Assembly: GCF_037176765.1 (NCBI RefSeq)
Contig: NC_090025.1
Span: 1,266,552-1,330,551 of the forward strand
Source: Anolis sagrei
Lineage: Eukaryota; Chordata; Lepidosauria; Squamata; Anolidae
Length of the DNA stretch: 64,000 nt
Direction of reading: 5' to 3'
The notes under the pieces are model-generated. The model did no database searches and was not told the DNA's origin. It saw only the letters and a list, made by a program, of their open reading frames with translations. Below are positions 21,191 through 30,696 of this stretch, in pieces. The stretch's first letter is position 1. Every line of letters begins with the position of its first letter. A program made the position numbers and the translations under genes.

Positions 21191-21556
21191 GACCCTTCGG
21201 TCTTGGCTGAAAGCGTTTTGCAATTTGCAAACGGAGGGTGATGCTCTGGAATGCAAAACAGATGAAGGGAGGAGAGAAGGTGCTTTTTGGCTCTGATTTG
21301 CCCACAGAACATTCCTTTCTGTAATGCAGAAGGGGAAACAAACCCCACGGCTTGGCATCGGAACCGGTTTTGGAGTTGTTGGAATTGAGCGCCGCCGGTT
21401 CAGTGAACTTTTTCTGACTTGAGGTCGGAAACGCCCGGCACATTTCCCTTTTCAGAGACAGACCGGGACTGAGTCAGAGGCTTTGGCCCAAAAGAGAGAG
21501 AGAGAGGAAGCCAACGTGCCGGGCCCTCACGGGGCAAGCAAGCCTTCCTGGGAACT
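21191..21556. other. Unassigned sequence, target of PLE insertion
   Basis: No repeat or gene recognised. It ends with CCTTCCTGGGAACT (21,543-21,556), which recurs at 24,940-24,953 and marks the target duplication of the following composite. Confidence 0.5.
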
Positions 21557-21612
21557 GGTTTGTTGTAGGTTTTTTCGGGCTATATGGCCATGTTCTAGAG
21601 GCATTCTCTCCT

Positions 21613-21647
21613 GACGTTTCGCCTGCATCTATGGCAAGCATCCTCAG
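21613..21647 (-). ncRNA. Candidate hammerhead core (PLE)
   Basis: Core blocks and stem II intact. Confidence 0.55.
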
Positions 21648-21834
21648 AGGTAGTGAGGTCTGTTGGAACTAGGAAAATTGGGTTTATATATCTGTGGAAT
21701 AATGACCAGGGTGGGACAAAGGACTCTTGCCTGCTGGAGCTAGGTGTGAATATTTCAACTGGCCACCTTGATTAGCATATAATGGCCTGGCAGTGCCTGG
21801 AGCAATCTTTCGTTGAGAGGTGATTAGATGTCAT

Positions 21835-22225
21835 AGAATCCTAGAATCCAACAGTTGGAAGAGACCTCCTGGGCCATCATCCAGCCCAACCCCATTCTGC
21901 CAAGAAGCAGGAATATTGCATTCAAATCACCCCTGACAGATGGCCATCCAGCCTCTGCTTAAAAGCTTCCAAAGAAGGAGCCTCCACCACACTCTGGGGC
22001 AGAGAGTTCCACTGCTGAACGGCTCTCACAGTCATAGAATCATAGCATCAAAGAGTTGGAAGAGACCTCCTGGTCCATCCTCCAGTCCAACCCCATTCTG
22101 CCAAGAAGCAGGAATATTGCATTCAAAGCACCCCTGACAGATGGCCATCCAGCCTCTGCTTAAAAGCTTCCAAAGAAGGAGCCTCCACCACACTCCCTCC
22201 GAGGCAGAGAGTTCCACTGCTGAAC
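21835..22225 (-). mobile_element. Two CR1 3' ends in tandem
   Basis: Minus-strand CR1 ends, the left borders marked by TAGAATCCTAGAATCC at about 21,836 and ATAGAATCATAGCATC at about 22,035. Each ends at the CR1 region for AVQQWNSLP. Confidence 0.85.
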
Positions 22226-22447
22226 GGCTCTAGGGATATAGGGATTTGTTACATAGTTTGGGCTGGGGAAAGAAGTGAAAGGAGAGAGTCCTCGGTTGAG
22301 GCTGCTGCTGGGGCACATTTCATCAGTTATGGTCCAACCGACATCAAGGAACTGCGGAACTCCCTGCGGCTGGTCAGATCAGCTTGAAAGCAGGGGCCTG
22401 GGGCGCCCTCAGCATCAGTGTTGGAGTAAAGTTCTGAGAGTGCCTTG
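22226..22447. other. Unassigned sequence inside the composite
   Basis: No recognised family. It is followed by a truncated terminal module whose core (22,448-22,482, minus) lacks the stem I side after the cleavage site. Confidence 0.35.
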
Positions 22448-22499
22448 GACGTTTCGCCTGCATCTATGGCAAGCATCCTCAGAGGTAGTGAGATCCCTT

Positions 22500-22966
22500 T
22501 TCATAGAATCCTAGAATCCAAGAGTGGGAAGAGACCTGGTGGGCCATCATCCAGTCCAACCCCATTCTGCCAAGAAGCAGGAATATTGCATTCAAATCAC
22601 CCCTGACAGATGGCCATCCAGCCTCTGCTTAAAAGCTTCCAAAGAAGGAGCCTCCACCACACTCCGGGGCAGGGAGTTCCACTGCTGAACGGCTCTCACA
22701 GTCAGGAAGTTCTTCCTCATGTTCAGATGGAATCTCCTCTCTTGTAGTTTGAAGCCATTGTTCCATTGCGTCCTAGTCTCCAGGGAAGCAGAAAACAAGC
22801 TTGCTCCCTCCTCCTCCCTGTGGCTTCCTCTCACAGATTTATACATGGCTATCATCATATATCCTCTCAGCCTTCTCTTCTTCAGGCTAAACATGCCCAG
22901 TTCCCTAAGCCGCTCCTCATAGGGCTTGTTCTCCAGACCCTTGATCATTTTAGTCGCCCTCCTCTA
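22500..22966 (-). mobile_element. CR1 LINE 3' fragment
   Basis: Minus-strand CR1 coding for [20 protein letters not shown] through [20 protein letters not shown], with the 3' end at the left. The 5' side stops at CGCCCTCCTCT, where PLE sequence begins. Confidence 0.9.
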
Positions 22967-23450
22967 GTCGTCCTTGTTTGTTTCCTCTCTGTTGTGTTGC
23001 TGTTGCAATTTTAGAGTTTTTTAATACTGGTAGCCAGATTTTGTTCATTTTCCTGGTTTCCTCCTTTCTGTTGAGATTGTCCACCTGCTTCTTGTGGATT
23101 TCAATGGCTTCTCTGTGTAGCCTGACATGGTGGTTGTGAGAATGGTCCAGCATTTCTGTCTTCTCCAATAATAATCTGCTGTGTCCAGGCTGGTTCATCA
23201 GGTGCTCTGCTATGGTTGATTTCTCTGGTTGAAGGAGTCTGCAGTGCCTTCCATGTTCCTGGATTCGTGTCTGGGCAATGCGGCTGCGTTTGGTGGTCCC
23301 TTTGTAGACTTCTTGTCCACAGCTGCATGGTATACAATGGTAGACTCCTGCAGAGGTGAGAAGATCCCTCTTGTCCTTTGCTGAATGGAGCATGGGTTGG
23401 ATTTTCTTGGTGGGTCTGTAGGTGGTTTGTATGTTGTGTTTCCTCACCAC
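22967..23450 (-). mobile_element. Penelope-like GIY-YIG endonuclease fragment
   Basis: The longest PLE coding piece here, about 150 codons on the minus strand. In order: HNIQTTYRPTKKIQPMLHSA (linker), GVYHCIPCSCG (GIY position and the Cys motif typical of PLEs), EVYKGTTKRS (the YIG position, here YKG), RIQEHGRHCRLLQPEKS, AEHLMNQPGH and HREAIEIHKKQVDNLNRKEE. The family's domain nicks DNA during PLE integration. The reverse transcriptase before it is missing, and the start codon is supplied by the inverted join at about 23,450, so this is a fossil fragment. Confidence 0.85.
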
Positions 23451-23552
23451 TCTCACAACCACCATGTCAGACTACACAGAGAAGCCATTGAACTCCACAA
23501 GAAGCATGTGGACAATTTCAACAGAAAGGAGGAAACCATGAAAATGAACAAA

Positions 23553-23613
23553 TTTATTTATTTATTTATTTATTTCGGTCATTTCTACCCCTCCTTTCTC
23601 ACCCCCTAAGGGG
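23553..23613 (-). mobile_element. 61-bp LINE/SINE 3' tail with 7-bp target duplication
   Basis: A (TTTA)n run followed by CGGTCATTTCTACCCCTCC, the reverse of a reptile LINE/SINE 3' end. GAACAAA flanks it at 23,546-23,552 and 23,614-23,620. Confidence 0.75.
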
Positions 23614-24059
23614 GAACAAAATCTGGCTACCAGTATTTAAAAACTCTAAAATTACAACAGCACAACAACAGAGAGGAAACAAACAAGGACATCTAATCAC
23701 CTCTCAACAAAAGATTCCCCCAGGCACTGCCTGGCCGTCAAATGCTAATCAAGGTGGTCAGTTGAAACATTCACCCCTAGCTCCAGCAGACAAGAGTCCT
23801 TTGTCCCACCCTGGTCATTCCACAGATATATAAACCCATTTTCCCAGTTTCAACAGACCTCACAACCTCTGAGGATGCTTGCCATACATGCAGGCAAAAC
23901 GTCAGGAGAGAATGCCTCCAGACCATGGCCATATAGCCCGAAAAAACCTACAACAACCCATTCACACCTAGTTCCAACAGACAAGAGTCCTTTGTCCCAC
24001 CCTGGTCATTCCACAGATATATAAACCCCTTTCCCCAGTTTCAACAGACCTCACAACCT

Positions 24060-24094
24060 CTGAGGATGCTTGCCATACATGCAGGCGAAACGTC
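24060..24094 (+). ncRNA. Candidate hammerhead core (PLE)
   Basis: Core blocks and stem II intact. The loop reads CATACAT. Confidence 0.55.
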
Positions 24095-24144
24095 AGGAGA
24101 GAGTGCCTCCAGACCATGGCCATATAGCCCGAAAAAACCTACAT

Positions 24145-24480
24145 TCATAGAATCATAGAATCATAGAATCAAAGAGTTGGAAGAGACCTCATGGGCCATC
24201 CAGTCCAACCTCATTCTGCCAAGAAGCAGGAATATTGCATTCCAATCACCCCTGACAGATGGCCATCCAGCCTCTGCTTAAAAGCTTCCAAAGAAGGAGC
24301 CTCCACCACACTCCGGGGCAGAGAGTTCCACTGCTGAACGGCTCTCACGGTCAGGAAGTTCTTCCTCATGTTCAGATGGAATCTCCTCTCTTGTAGTTTG
24401 CAGCCATTGTTCCGCGTCCTAGTCTCCAAGGAAGCAGAAAACAAGCTTGCTCCCTCCTCCTCCCTGTGGCTTCCTCTCAC
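24145..24480 (-). mobile_element. CR1 LINE 3' end
   Basis: Left border ATTCATAGAATCATAGAATC. The minus strand codes for the [20 protein letters not shown] region. The 5' side stops within the GSHREE region and joins PLE sequence. Confidence 0.9.
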
Positions 24481-24481
24481 A

Positions 24482-24939
24482 TTCACACCTAGTTCCAACA
24501 GACAAGAGTCTTTTGTCCCACCCTGGTCATTCCACAGATATATAAACCCTTTTTCCTACTTCCAACAGACCTCACTACCTCTGAGGATGCTTGCCATAGA
24601 TGCAGGTGAAACATCAGGAAAGAAACAAACAAGGACATCTAATCACCTCATAACAAAAGATTGCCCCCGGCACTGCCAGGCCATCAAATGCTAATCAAGG
24701 TGGTCAGTTGAAACATTCACACCTAGCTCCAGCAGACAAGAGTCCTTTGTCCCACCCTGGTCATTCCACATATATATAAACCCCTTTTCCCAGTTTCAAC
24801 AGACCTCACTATCTCTGAGGATGCTTGCCATACATGCAGGCAAAACGTCAGGAGAGAATGCCTCCAGAACATGGCCATATAGCCCGAAAAAACCCACAAC
24901 AACCCAGTGATTCCGGCCATGAAAGCCTTCGACAATACA
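24482..24939 (+). mobile_element. Penelope-like modules, right end of composite
   Basis: Two plus-strand modules with damaged cores near 24,591 and 24,815. The final module reaches the full PLE terminus just before the target-duplication copy. Confidence 0.8.
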
Positions 24940-25143
24940 CCTTCCTGGGAACTTCGGGGCTCACCTGAGCAGGCAGCCACCAAAGCCCTGCCTGGGTCAG
25001 CCGGGAAATCCCCCCAAAGCAGGAGAGTATTTTCAGAAGTCCAAAACAGAAGTCTCAGCCTGGAGTAGCCGGGCTTCTCAAACCCTTTCAAGCCAAGGTT
25101 TCAAGCTGTGGAGCCCCAAGAAATGTTTATGGATCTATCTATA

Positions 25144-27535
25144 TCAGTGTTTCTCAACCTGGGGGTTGGGAAGGGGTGTCAGAGGGGTCGCCAAAGACCA
25201 TAAGAAAACACAGTATTTTCTGATGGTCAAGAGGATTCCATGTCGGAAGTTTGAGCCAATTCTATTGTTGGTGGAGTTCAGAATGTTCTTTGATTGTAAT
25301 GAACTATAAATCCCAGCAACTACAACTCCCAAATGTCAAGATCTATTTTCCCCAGACTCCACCAGTGTTCACATTTGTGCATATTGAGTATTTGTGCCAA
25401 GTTTGGTCCAGATCCACCATTGATTGAGTCCACGGTGCTCTCTGGATATAGGTGAACTACAACTCCCAAATGTCAAGGTCAATGCCCATCAAACCCTTCT
25501 ATTGTTTTCCATTGGTCATGGGAGCCAAGTTTGGTTCAAATCCATCGCTGGTGGAGTTCAGGATGCTCTGTGATTGTAGGTGAACTATAAATCCCAGCAA
25601 CTACAACTCCCAAATGTCAAGATCTATTTTCCCCAGACTCCACCAGTGTTCACATTTGCACATACTGAGTATTTGTGCCAAGTTTGGTCCAGATCCATCA
25701 TTGCATGAGTCCACGGTGCTCTCTGGATATAGGTAAACTACAACTCCCAAATGTCAAAGTCAATGCCCATCACACCCTTCCAGTGTTTTCCATTGGTCAT
25801 GGGAGCCAAGTTTGGTTCAAATCCATCGCTGGTGGAGTTCAGGATGCTCTGTGATTGTAATGAACTATAAATCCCAGCAACTACAACTCCCAAATGTCAA
25901 GATCTATTTTCCCCAGACTCCACCAGTGTTCACATTTGCACATACTGAGTATTTGTGCCAAGTTTGGTCCAGATCCATCATGGCATGAGTCCACGGTGCT
26001 CTCTGGATATTGGTGAACTACAACTCCCAAACTCAAGGTCAATGCCCACAAAACCCTTCCAGTGTTTTCCATTGGTCATGGGAGCCAAGTTTGGTTCAAA
26101 TCCATCGCTGGTGGAGTTCAGGATGCTCTGTGATTGTAATGAACTATAAATCCCAGCAACTACAACTCCCAAATGTCAAGATCTATTTTCCCCAGACTCC
26201 ACCAGTGTTCACATTTGCACATACTGAGTATTTGTGCCAAGTTTGGTCCAGATCCATCATGGCATGAGTCCACGGTGCTCTCTGGATATTGGTGAACTAC
26301 AACTCCCAAACTCAAGGTCAATGCCCACAAAACCCTTCCAGTGTTTTCCATTGGTCATGGGAGCCAAGTTTGGTTCAAATCCATCGCTGGTGGAGTTCAG
26401 GATGCTCTGTGATTGTAATGAACTATAAATCCCAGCAACTACAACTCCCAAATGTCAAGATCTATTTTCCCCAGACTCCACCAGTGTTCACATTTGCACA
26501 TACTGAGTATTTGTGCCAAGTTTGGTCCAGATCCATCATGGCATGAGTCCACGGTGCTCTCTGGATATTGGTGAACTACAACTCCCAAACTCAAGGTCAA
26601 TGCCCACAAAACCCTTCCAGTGTTTTCCATTGGTCATGGGAGCCAAGTTTGGTTCAAATCCATCGCTGGTGGAGTTCAGGATGCTCTGTGATTGTAATGA
26701 ACTATAAATCCCAGCAACTACAACTCCCAAATGTCAAGATCTATTTTCCCCAGACTCCACCAGTGTTCACATTTGGGCATATTGTGTATTTGTGCCAAGT
26801 TTGGTCCAGATCCACCATGGCATGAGTCCACGGTGCTCTCTGGATATAGGTAAACTATAACTCCCAAATGTCAAGGTCAATGCCCATCAAACCCTTCCAG
26901 TGTTTTCCATTGGTCATGGGAGCCAAGTTTGGTTCAAATCCATCGCTGGTGGAGTTCAGGATGCTCTGTGATTGTAGGTGAACTATAAATCCCAGCAACT
27001 ACAACTCCCAAATGTCAAGATCTATTTTCCCCAGACTCCACCAGTGTTCACATTTGTGCATATTGAGTATTCATGCCAAGTTTGGTCCAGATCCATCATT
27101 GCATGAGTCCACGGTGCTCTCTGGATATAGGTAAACTACAACTCCCAAATGTCAAGGTCAATGCCCATCAAACCCTTCCAGTGTTTTCCATTGGTCATGG
27201 GAGCCAAGTTTGGTTCAAATCCATCGCTGGTGGAGTTCAGGATGCTCTGTGATTGTAGGTGAACTATAAATCCCAGCAACTACAACTCCCAAATTACAAA
27301 ATCAGTCCTCCCCAACTCCACTACCATTCACATTTGGGTGTATTGAGTATTTGTGCCCAGTTTGGTCTAATGAATGAAAATGCATCCTGCATATCAGATA
27401 TTTACATTATGATTTAGAACAGTAGTAAAATGACTATTATGAAGTAGCAACGAAAACAATATGATGGTTGGGGGTCACCACCACATGGGGGGCTAGATTC
27501 AGGGGTCACGGTATTAGGAAGGTGGAGAACCACTG
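25144..27535 (+). mobile_element. hAT element with internal 279-bp tandem repeats
   Basis: Left end CAGTGTTTCTCAACCTGGGG and right end GGTGGAGAACCACTG are the inverted ends of a hAT element of the Charlie type. Between them a ~280-bp unit containing AACTATAAATCCCAGCAACT starts near 25,302, 25,582, 25,862, 26,141, 26,420, 26,699, 26,982 and 27,262. The units from about 25,862 to 26,760 look identical at the 279-bp offset. No transposase is coded, so it would need a partner's enzyme. Confidence 0.85.
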
Positions 27536-27707
27536 ATCTATATAAATAAAAATGTGATGTTCATTTGTGGGATTAACAGAACTCAAAAACCACTGGACAA
27601 ATTGCTGCCAAATTTGGCCACAAGACACCAACTAACCCAAGGAGTGACCATCACTTATCAAAACACTGAAAAACACAGCAGAAGATTTGTGTGGGAGGGA
27701 AATGACC
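27536..27707 (+). mobile_element. Possible Helitron 5' end
   Basis: TCTATATAAATAAAAATG at about 27,536, then TTCATTTGTGGGATTAACAG and AACTCAAAAACCACTGGAC, resembles the 5' end of Helitron-type elements of lizards, which start with TC. It is cut at about 27,707, where LINE sequence begins. I rely on memory of the family. Confidence 0.45.
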
Positions 27708-28335
27708 TTGCACCACCTGACATCTGCCAGGAAGTAGCAGCCAATAGTGAAAGGACCAAGGAAGAGACATCTCCAGCTCATCCCCTGTTTGGGTATCAGC
27801 CAGCACGTCAACGACTTAAAGCAAGACATAGTTTTTTAAGATCTACAGAGACACTCGCTGGAACACCCCAGCAAGCGAGAGTCCAAAAGTGGCAGGCCCA
27901 AACCCAGAACCTCAATTCATGGGTGATACCAGATGAGAGACTCCCCCCTGGGCACTCAGAAGACTGGGTGACTTGGAAGGCGCTGAACAGACTGCGCTCC
28001 GGCACCACGAGATGCAGAGCCAATCTTAAGAAATGGGGCTACAGGGTGGAATCCTCGGCATGCGAGTGTGGAGAGGAGCAAAGCACTGACCACCTGCTGC
28101 AATGCAACCTGAGCCCTTCTTCCACATGATGCACAATGGAGGACCTTCTTGCGGCCACACCAGAGGCACTCCAAGGGGACAGAGACTGGTCAAAGGACAT
28201 TTAACCAACTACCAAATTTGCAAAATCTGTGTGTTTTTTTTTTCCTTTTTCTTTTTAATCTGTGTGTTTGTTTTGCTCTGTTAGAATTGTAACACAATGG
28301 TTGCTGATGACACGATAAATAAAATAAAATCCTAA
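27708..28335 (+). mobile_element. Jockey/I-like LINE, copy B
   Basis: Same 3' part as copy A, starting at CACCACCTGACATCTGCC. The frame is open through QEVAANSERTKEETSPAHPL to the Cys-rich end ACECGEEQSTDHLLQCNLSP, where copy A has a frame change. The 3' tail and the flank beyond also match copy A. Confidence 0.8.
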
Positions 28336-28660
28336 TTGGTTCTCTCATCAAAACATGGGGAAAAGGTTTGTTAAATTGCACAAACTTTCTCTTTGCGGGA
28401 AGGAGAGAGGGACACCCTCCGGCAGCACATTTCAATCAATGCGTCTCAACCACTGAACATAGTTTGCGGCAGAAAAATAATGAAGTATCTGGAGCAGAAC
28501 AACGGCTTTCAAAGTCAGGACTGCACAACCAAGCAGGAAACAACAGGGTGGTTGTGTGATTCCGCCCACAAAAGTCTTCAATGACACAGGAAATAACACT
28601 TTCAAACCCAGAACAGAATATATAAACCCATTATCCTACTTCCAACAGACCTCACTACCT

Positions 28661-28695
28661 CTGAGGATGCTTGCCATAGATGCAGGCGAAATGTC
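28661..28695 (+). ncRNA. Candidate hammerhead core (PLE)
   Basis: CTGAGGA and stem II intact. After GAAA it reads TGTC. Confidence 0.4.
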
Positions 28696-28712
28696 AGGAG
28701 AGAATGCCTCTA

Positions 28713-29300
28713 GAAGTAGCAGCCAATAGTGAAAGGACCAAGGCAGAGACATCTCCAGCTCATCCCCTGTTTGGGTCTCAGCCAGCACGTCAACGACTTA
28801 AATCAAGACATAGTTTCCTAAGATCTACAGAGACACTCGCTGGAACACCTCAGCAAGCGAGAGTCCAAAAGTGGCAGGCTCAAACCCAGAACCTCAATCT
28901 ATGGCTGATACCAAATGGGAGAATCCCTCCTGGGCACACAGAAGACTGGGCGACTTGGAAGGCACTGAACAGACTGCGCTCTGGCCCCACGAGATGCAGA
29001 GCCAACCTTCAGAAATGGGGCCACAAAGTGGAATAGTCCACGACATGCGAATGTGGAGAAGAGCAAACCACTGACCACCTGCTGCAATGCACCCTGAGCC
29101 CTGCCACATGATGCACAAGGGAGAACCTCCTTGTGGCAACACCAGAGGCACCCCAAGTGGCCAGCTACTGGCCAAAGGACATTTAACCAACTACCAAACT
29201 CACAAATTTTGTATTCTGTCTGTTTGTTTGCTTTGTTCTGTTAGAAATGTAATATATTTGACTGGTTGCCCTGACACGACAAATAAATAAATAAAATCTC
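28713..29300 (+). mobile_element. Jockey/I-like LINE, copy C
   Basis: Third copy of the same LINE end. It begins at GAAGTAGCAGCCAATAGTG, fused directly to the PLE module (CCTCTAGAA) with GAA shared at the joint. It codes for VAANSERTKAETSPAHPLFG onward and ends with ACAAATAAATAAATAAAATC. Confidence 0.8.
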
Positions 29301-29560
29301 ACCACCATGGAATGTCAGCGCCATGTTGGCTGCTATTATTATTAAAAGCCCAGTTCACCCAAGCATTAACTGGCTTGCACAGCGTGGTTATTTTAAGCCT
29401 TTCCCATTACTGCCGACTTTCTGTATCCATGGATTCAATCAGCCATAGAATAAAGTATTTATTTAATTATCTAGGAAATAAACCTAGAACTCACCATCAT
29501 TTATAGGAATTGTAGTAGGTATTGGGATGTATAGTTCACCTGGTTCCAATATTGGCAAGT
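29301..29560. other. Unassigned AT-rich sequence
   Basis: No gene or element recognised. Confidence 0.35.
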
Positions 29561-29800
29561 AAAAGAAAGTGACAAAGAAGACAAACTACGTGGTTTTGAA
29601 GTCAAAGAAACAATCTGGGACAAAATAACGAAAAAAGGACAGGCAAATTATCAAAATCTTATACCAAAAAATACTCGAAGGGGAAACTGAAGAGGAAAGC
29701 ATCAAAGCCTGCATGGTGAATGGGGCAGCTGACGTAGGCCAGACTATACAACTCGACAAGTGGGAAGAAATATGGAGCAAAAAACTAAAATGTACTTATT
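29561..29800 (+). mobile_element. L1 LINE fragment
   Basis: Plus-strand remnants match the region before the L1 ORF2 C-terminus. Broken frames give ILYQKILEGETEEESIKA and KWEEIWSKKLK, parallel to the complete L1 at about 56,260-56,400 (ILYQQLLTWNTEEEQIKE, QWEEIWMTKLK). Confidence 0.65.
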
Positions 29801-29802
29801 TA

Positions 29803-30696
29803 TCATAGAATCATAGAATCAAAGAGTTGGAAGAGACCTCCTGGGCCATCATCCAGTCCAACCCCATTCTGCCAAGAAGCAGGAATATTGCATTCAAATC
29901 ACCCCTGACAGATGGCCATCCAGCCTCTGTTTAAAAGCCCCCAAAGAAGGAGCCTCCACCACACTCCGGGGCAGAGAGTTCCACTGCTGAACGGCTCTCA
30001 CAGTCAGGAAGTTCTTCCTCATGTTCAGATGGAATCTCCTCTCTTGTAGTTTGGAGCCATCGTACCATTGTGTCCTAGTCTCCAGGGAAGCAGAGAACAA
30101 GCTTGCTCCCTCCTCCTCCCTGTGGCTTCCTCTCACATATTTATACACGGCTATCATGTCTCCTCTCAGCCTTCTCTTCTTCAGGCTAAACATGCCCAGC
30201 TCCTTAAGCCGCTCCTCATAGGGCTTGTTCTCCAGACCCTTGATCATTTTAGTTGCCCTCCTCTGGACAGATTCCAGTTTGTCAATATCTCTCTTGAACT
30301 GTGGTGCCCAGAATTGGACACAATATTCCAGATGTGGTCTAACCAAAGCAGAATAGAGCATGGGGAGCATGACTTCCTTAGATCTAGACACTATGCTCCT
30401 ATTGATGCCTGAGGCCAAAATCCCATTGGCTTTTTTTGCCGCCACATCACATTCCTGGCTCATGTTTAACTTGTTGTCCACGAGGACTCCAAGATCTTTT
30501 TCACACGTACTGCTCTCGAGCCAGGCATCATCGTCCCCCATTCTGTATCTTTGCATTTCATTTTTTCTGCCAAAGTGGAGTATCTTGCATTTGTCACTGT
30601 TGAACTTCATTTTGTTAGTTTTGGCCCATCATCTCTCTAATCTGTGGAGATGGTTTTGAATGCTGCTCCTGTCCTCTGGAGTATTGGCTATCCCAC
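29803..30696 (-). mobile_element. CR1 LINE, 5'-truncated, largely open
   Basis: The minus strand has 238 open codons from MKFNSDKCKILHFGRKNEMQ through [40 protein letters not shown] and [12 protein letters not shown] to the CR1 end. The 3' end is at the left (ATCATAGAATCATAGAATC). It is one of the best-preserved CR1 C-terminal regions of the window, so probably young. Confidence 0.92.

Larger units (their letters stand above)
23451..24140 (+). mobile_element. Penelope-like fragment, plus strand, two modules
   Basis: Begins CTCACAACCACCATGTCAGA, the same coding region as the preceding minus-strand piece, so the two copies meet head to head. It is broken by a 61-bp insertion (23,553-23,613), then continues to two terminal modules (cores at 23,869, damaged, and 24,060). 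Confidence 0.8.
21557..24939. mobile_element. Composite Penelope-like insertion with inverted ends and 14-bp target duplication
   Basis: The left end is a terminal module on the minus strand and the right end one on the plus strand, so the ends are inverted repeats. Inside are a minus-strand GIY-YIG fragment, a plus-strand fragment facing it, several modules and CR1 fragments. CCTTCCTGGGAACT flanks both ends. The right end finishes GGCCATGAAAGCCTTCGAC then AATACA, the complete PLE terminus. No reverse transcriptase is present. The layout fits the inverted-repeat arrangement known for PLE insertions. Confidence 0.75.
27708..28712 (+). repeat. Segmental duplication, copy B
   Basis: Pairs with 10,674-11,720: LINE end, unique flank (about 28,336-28,607) and the left part of the PLE insertion including the shared CAGAACAGAATAT target. 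It is cut off inside the PLE module. Confidence 0.8.
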
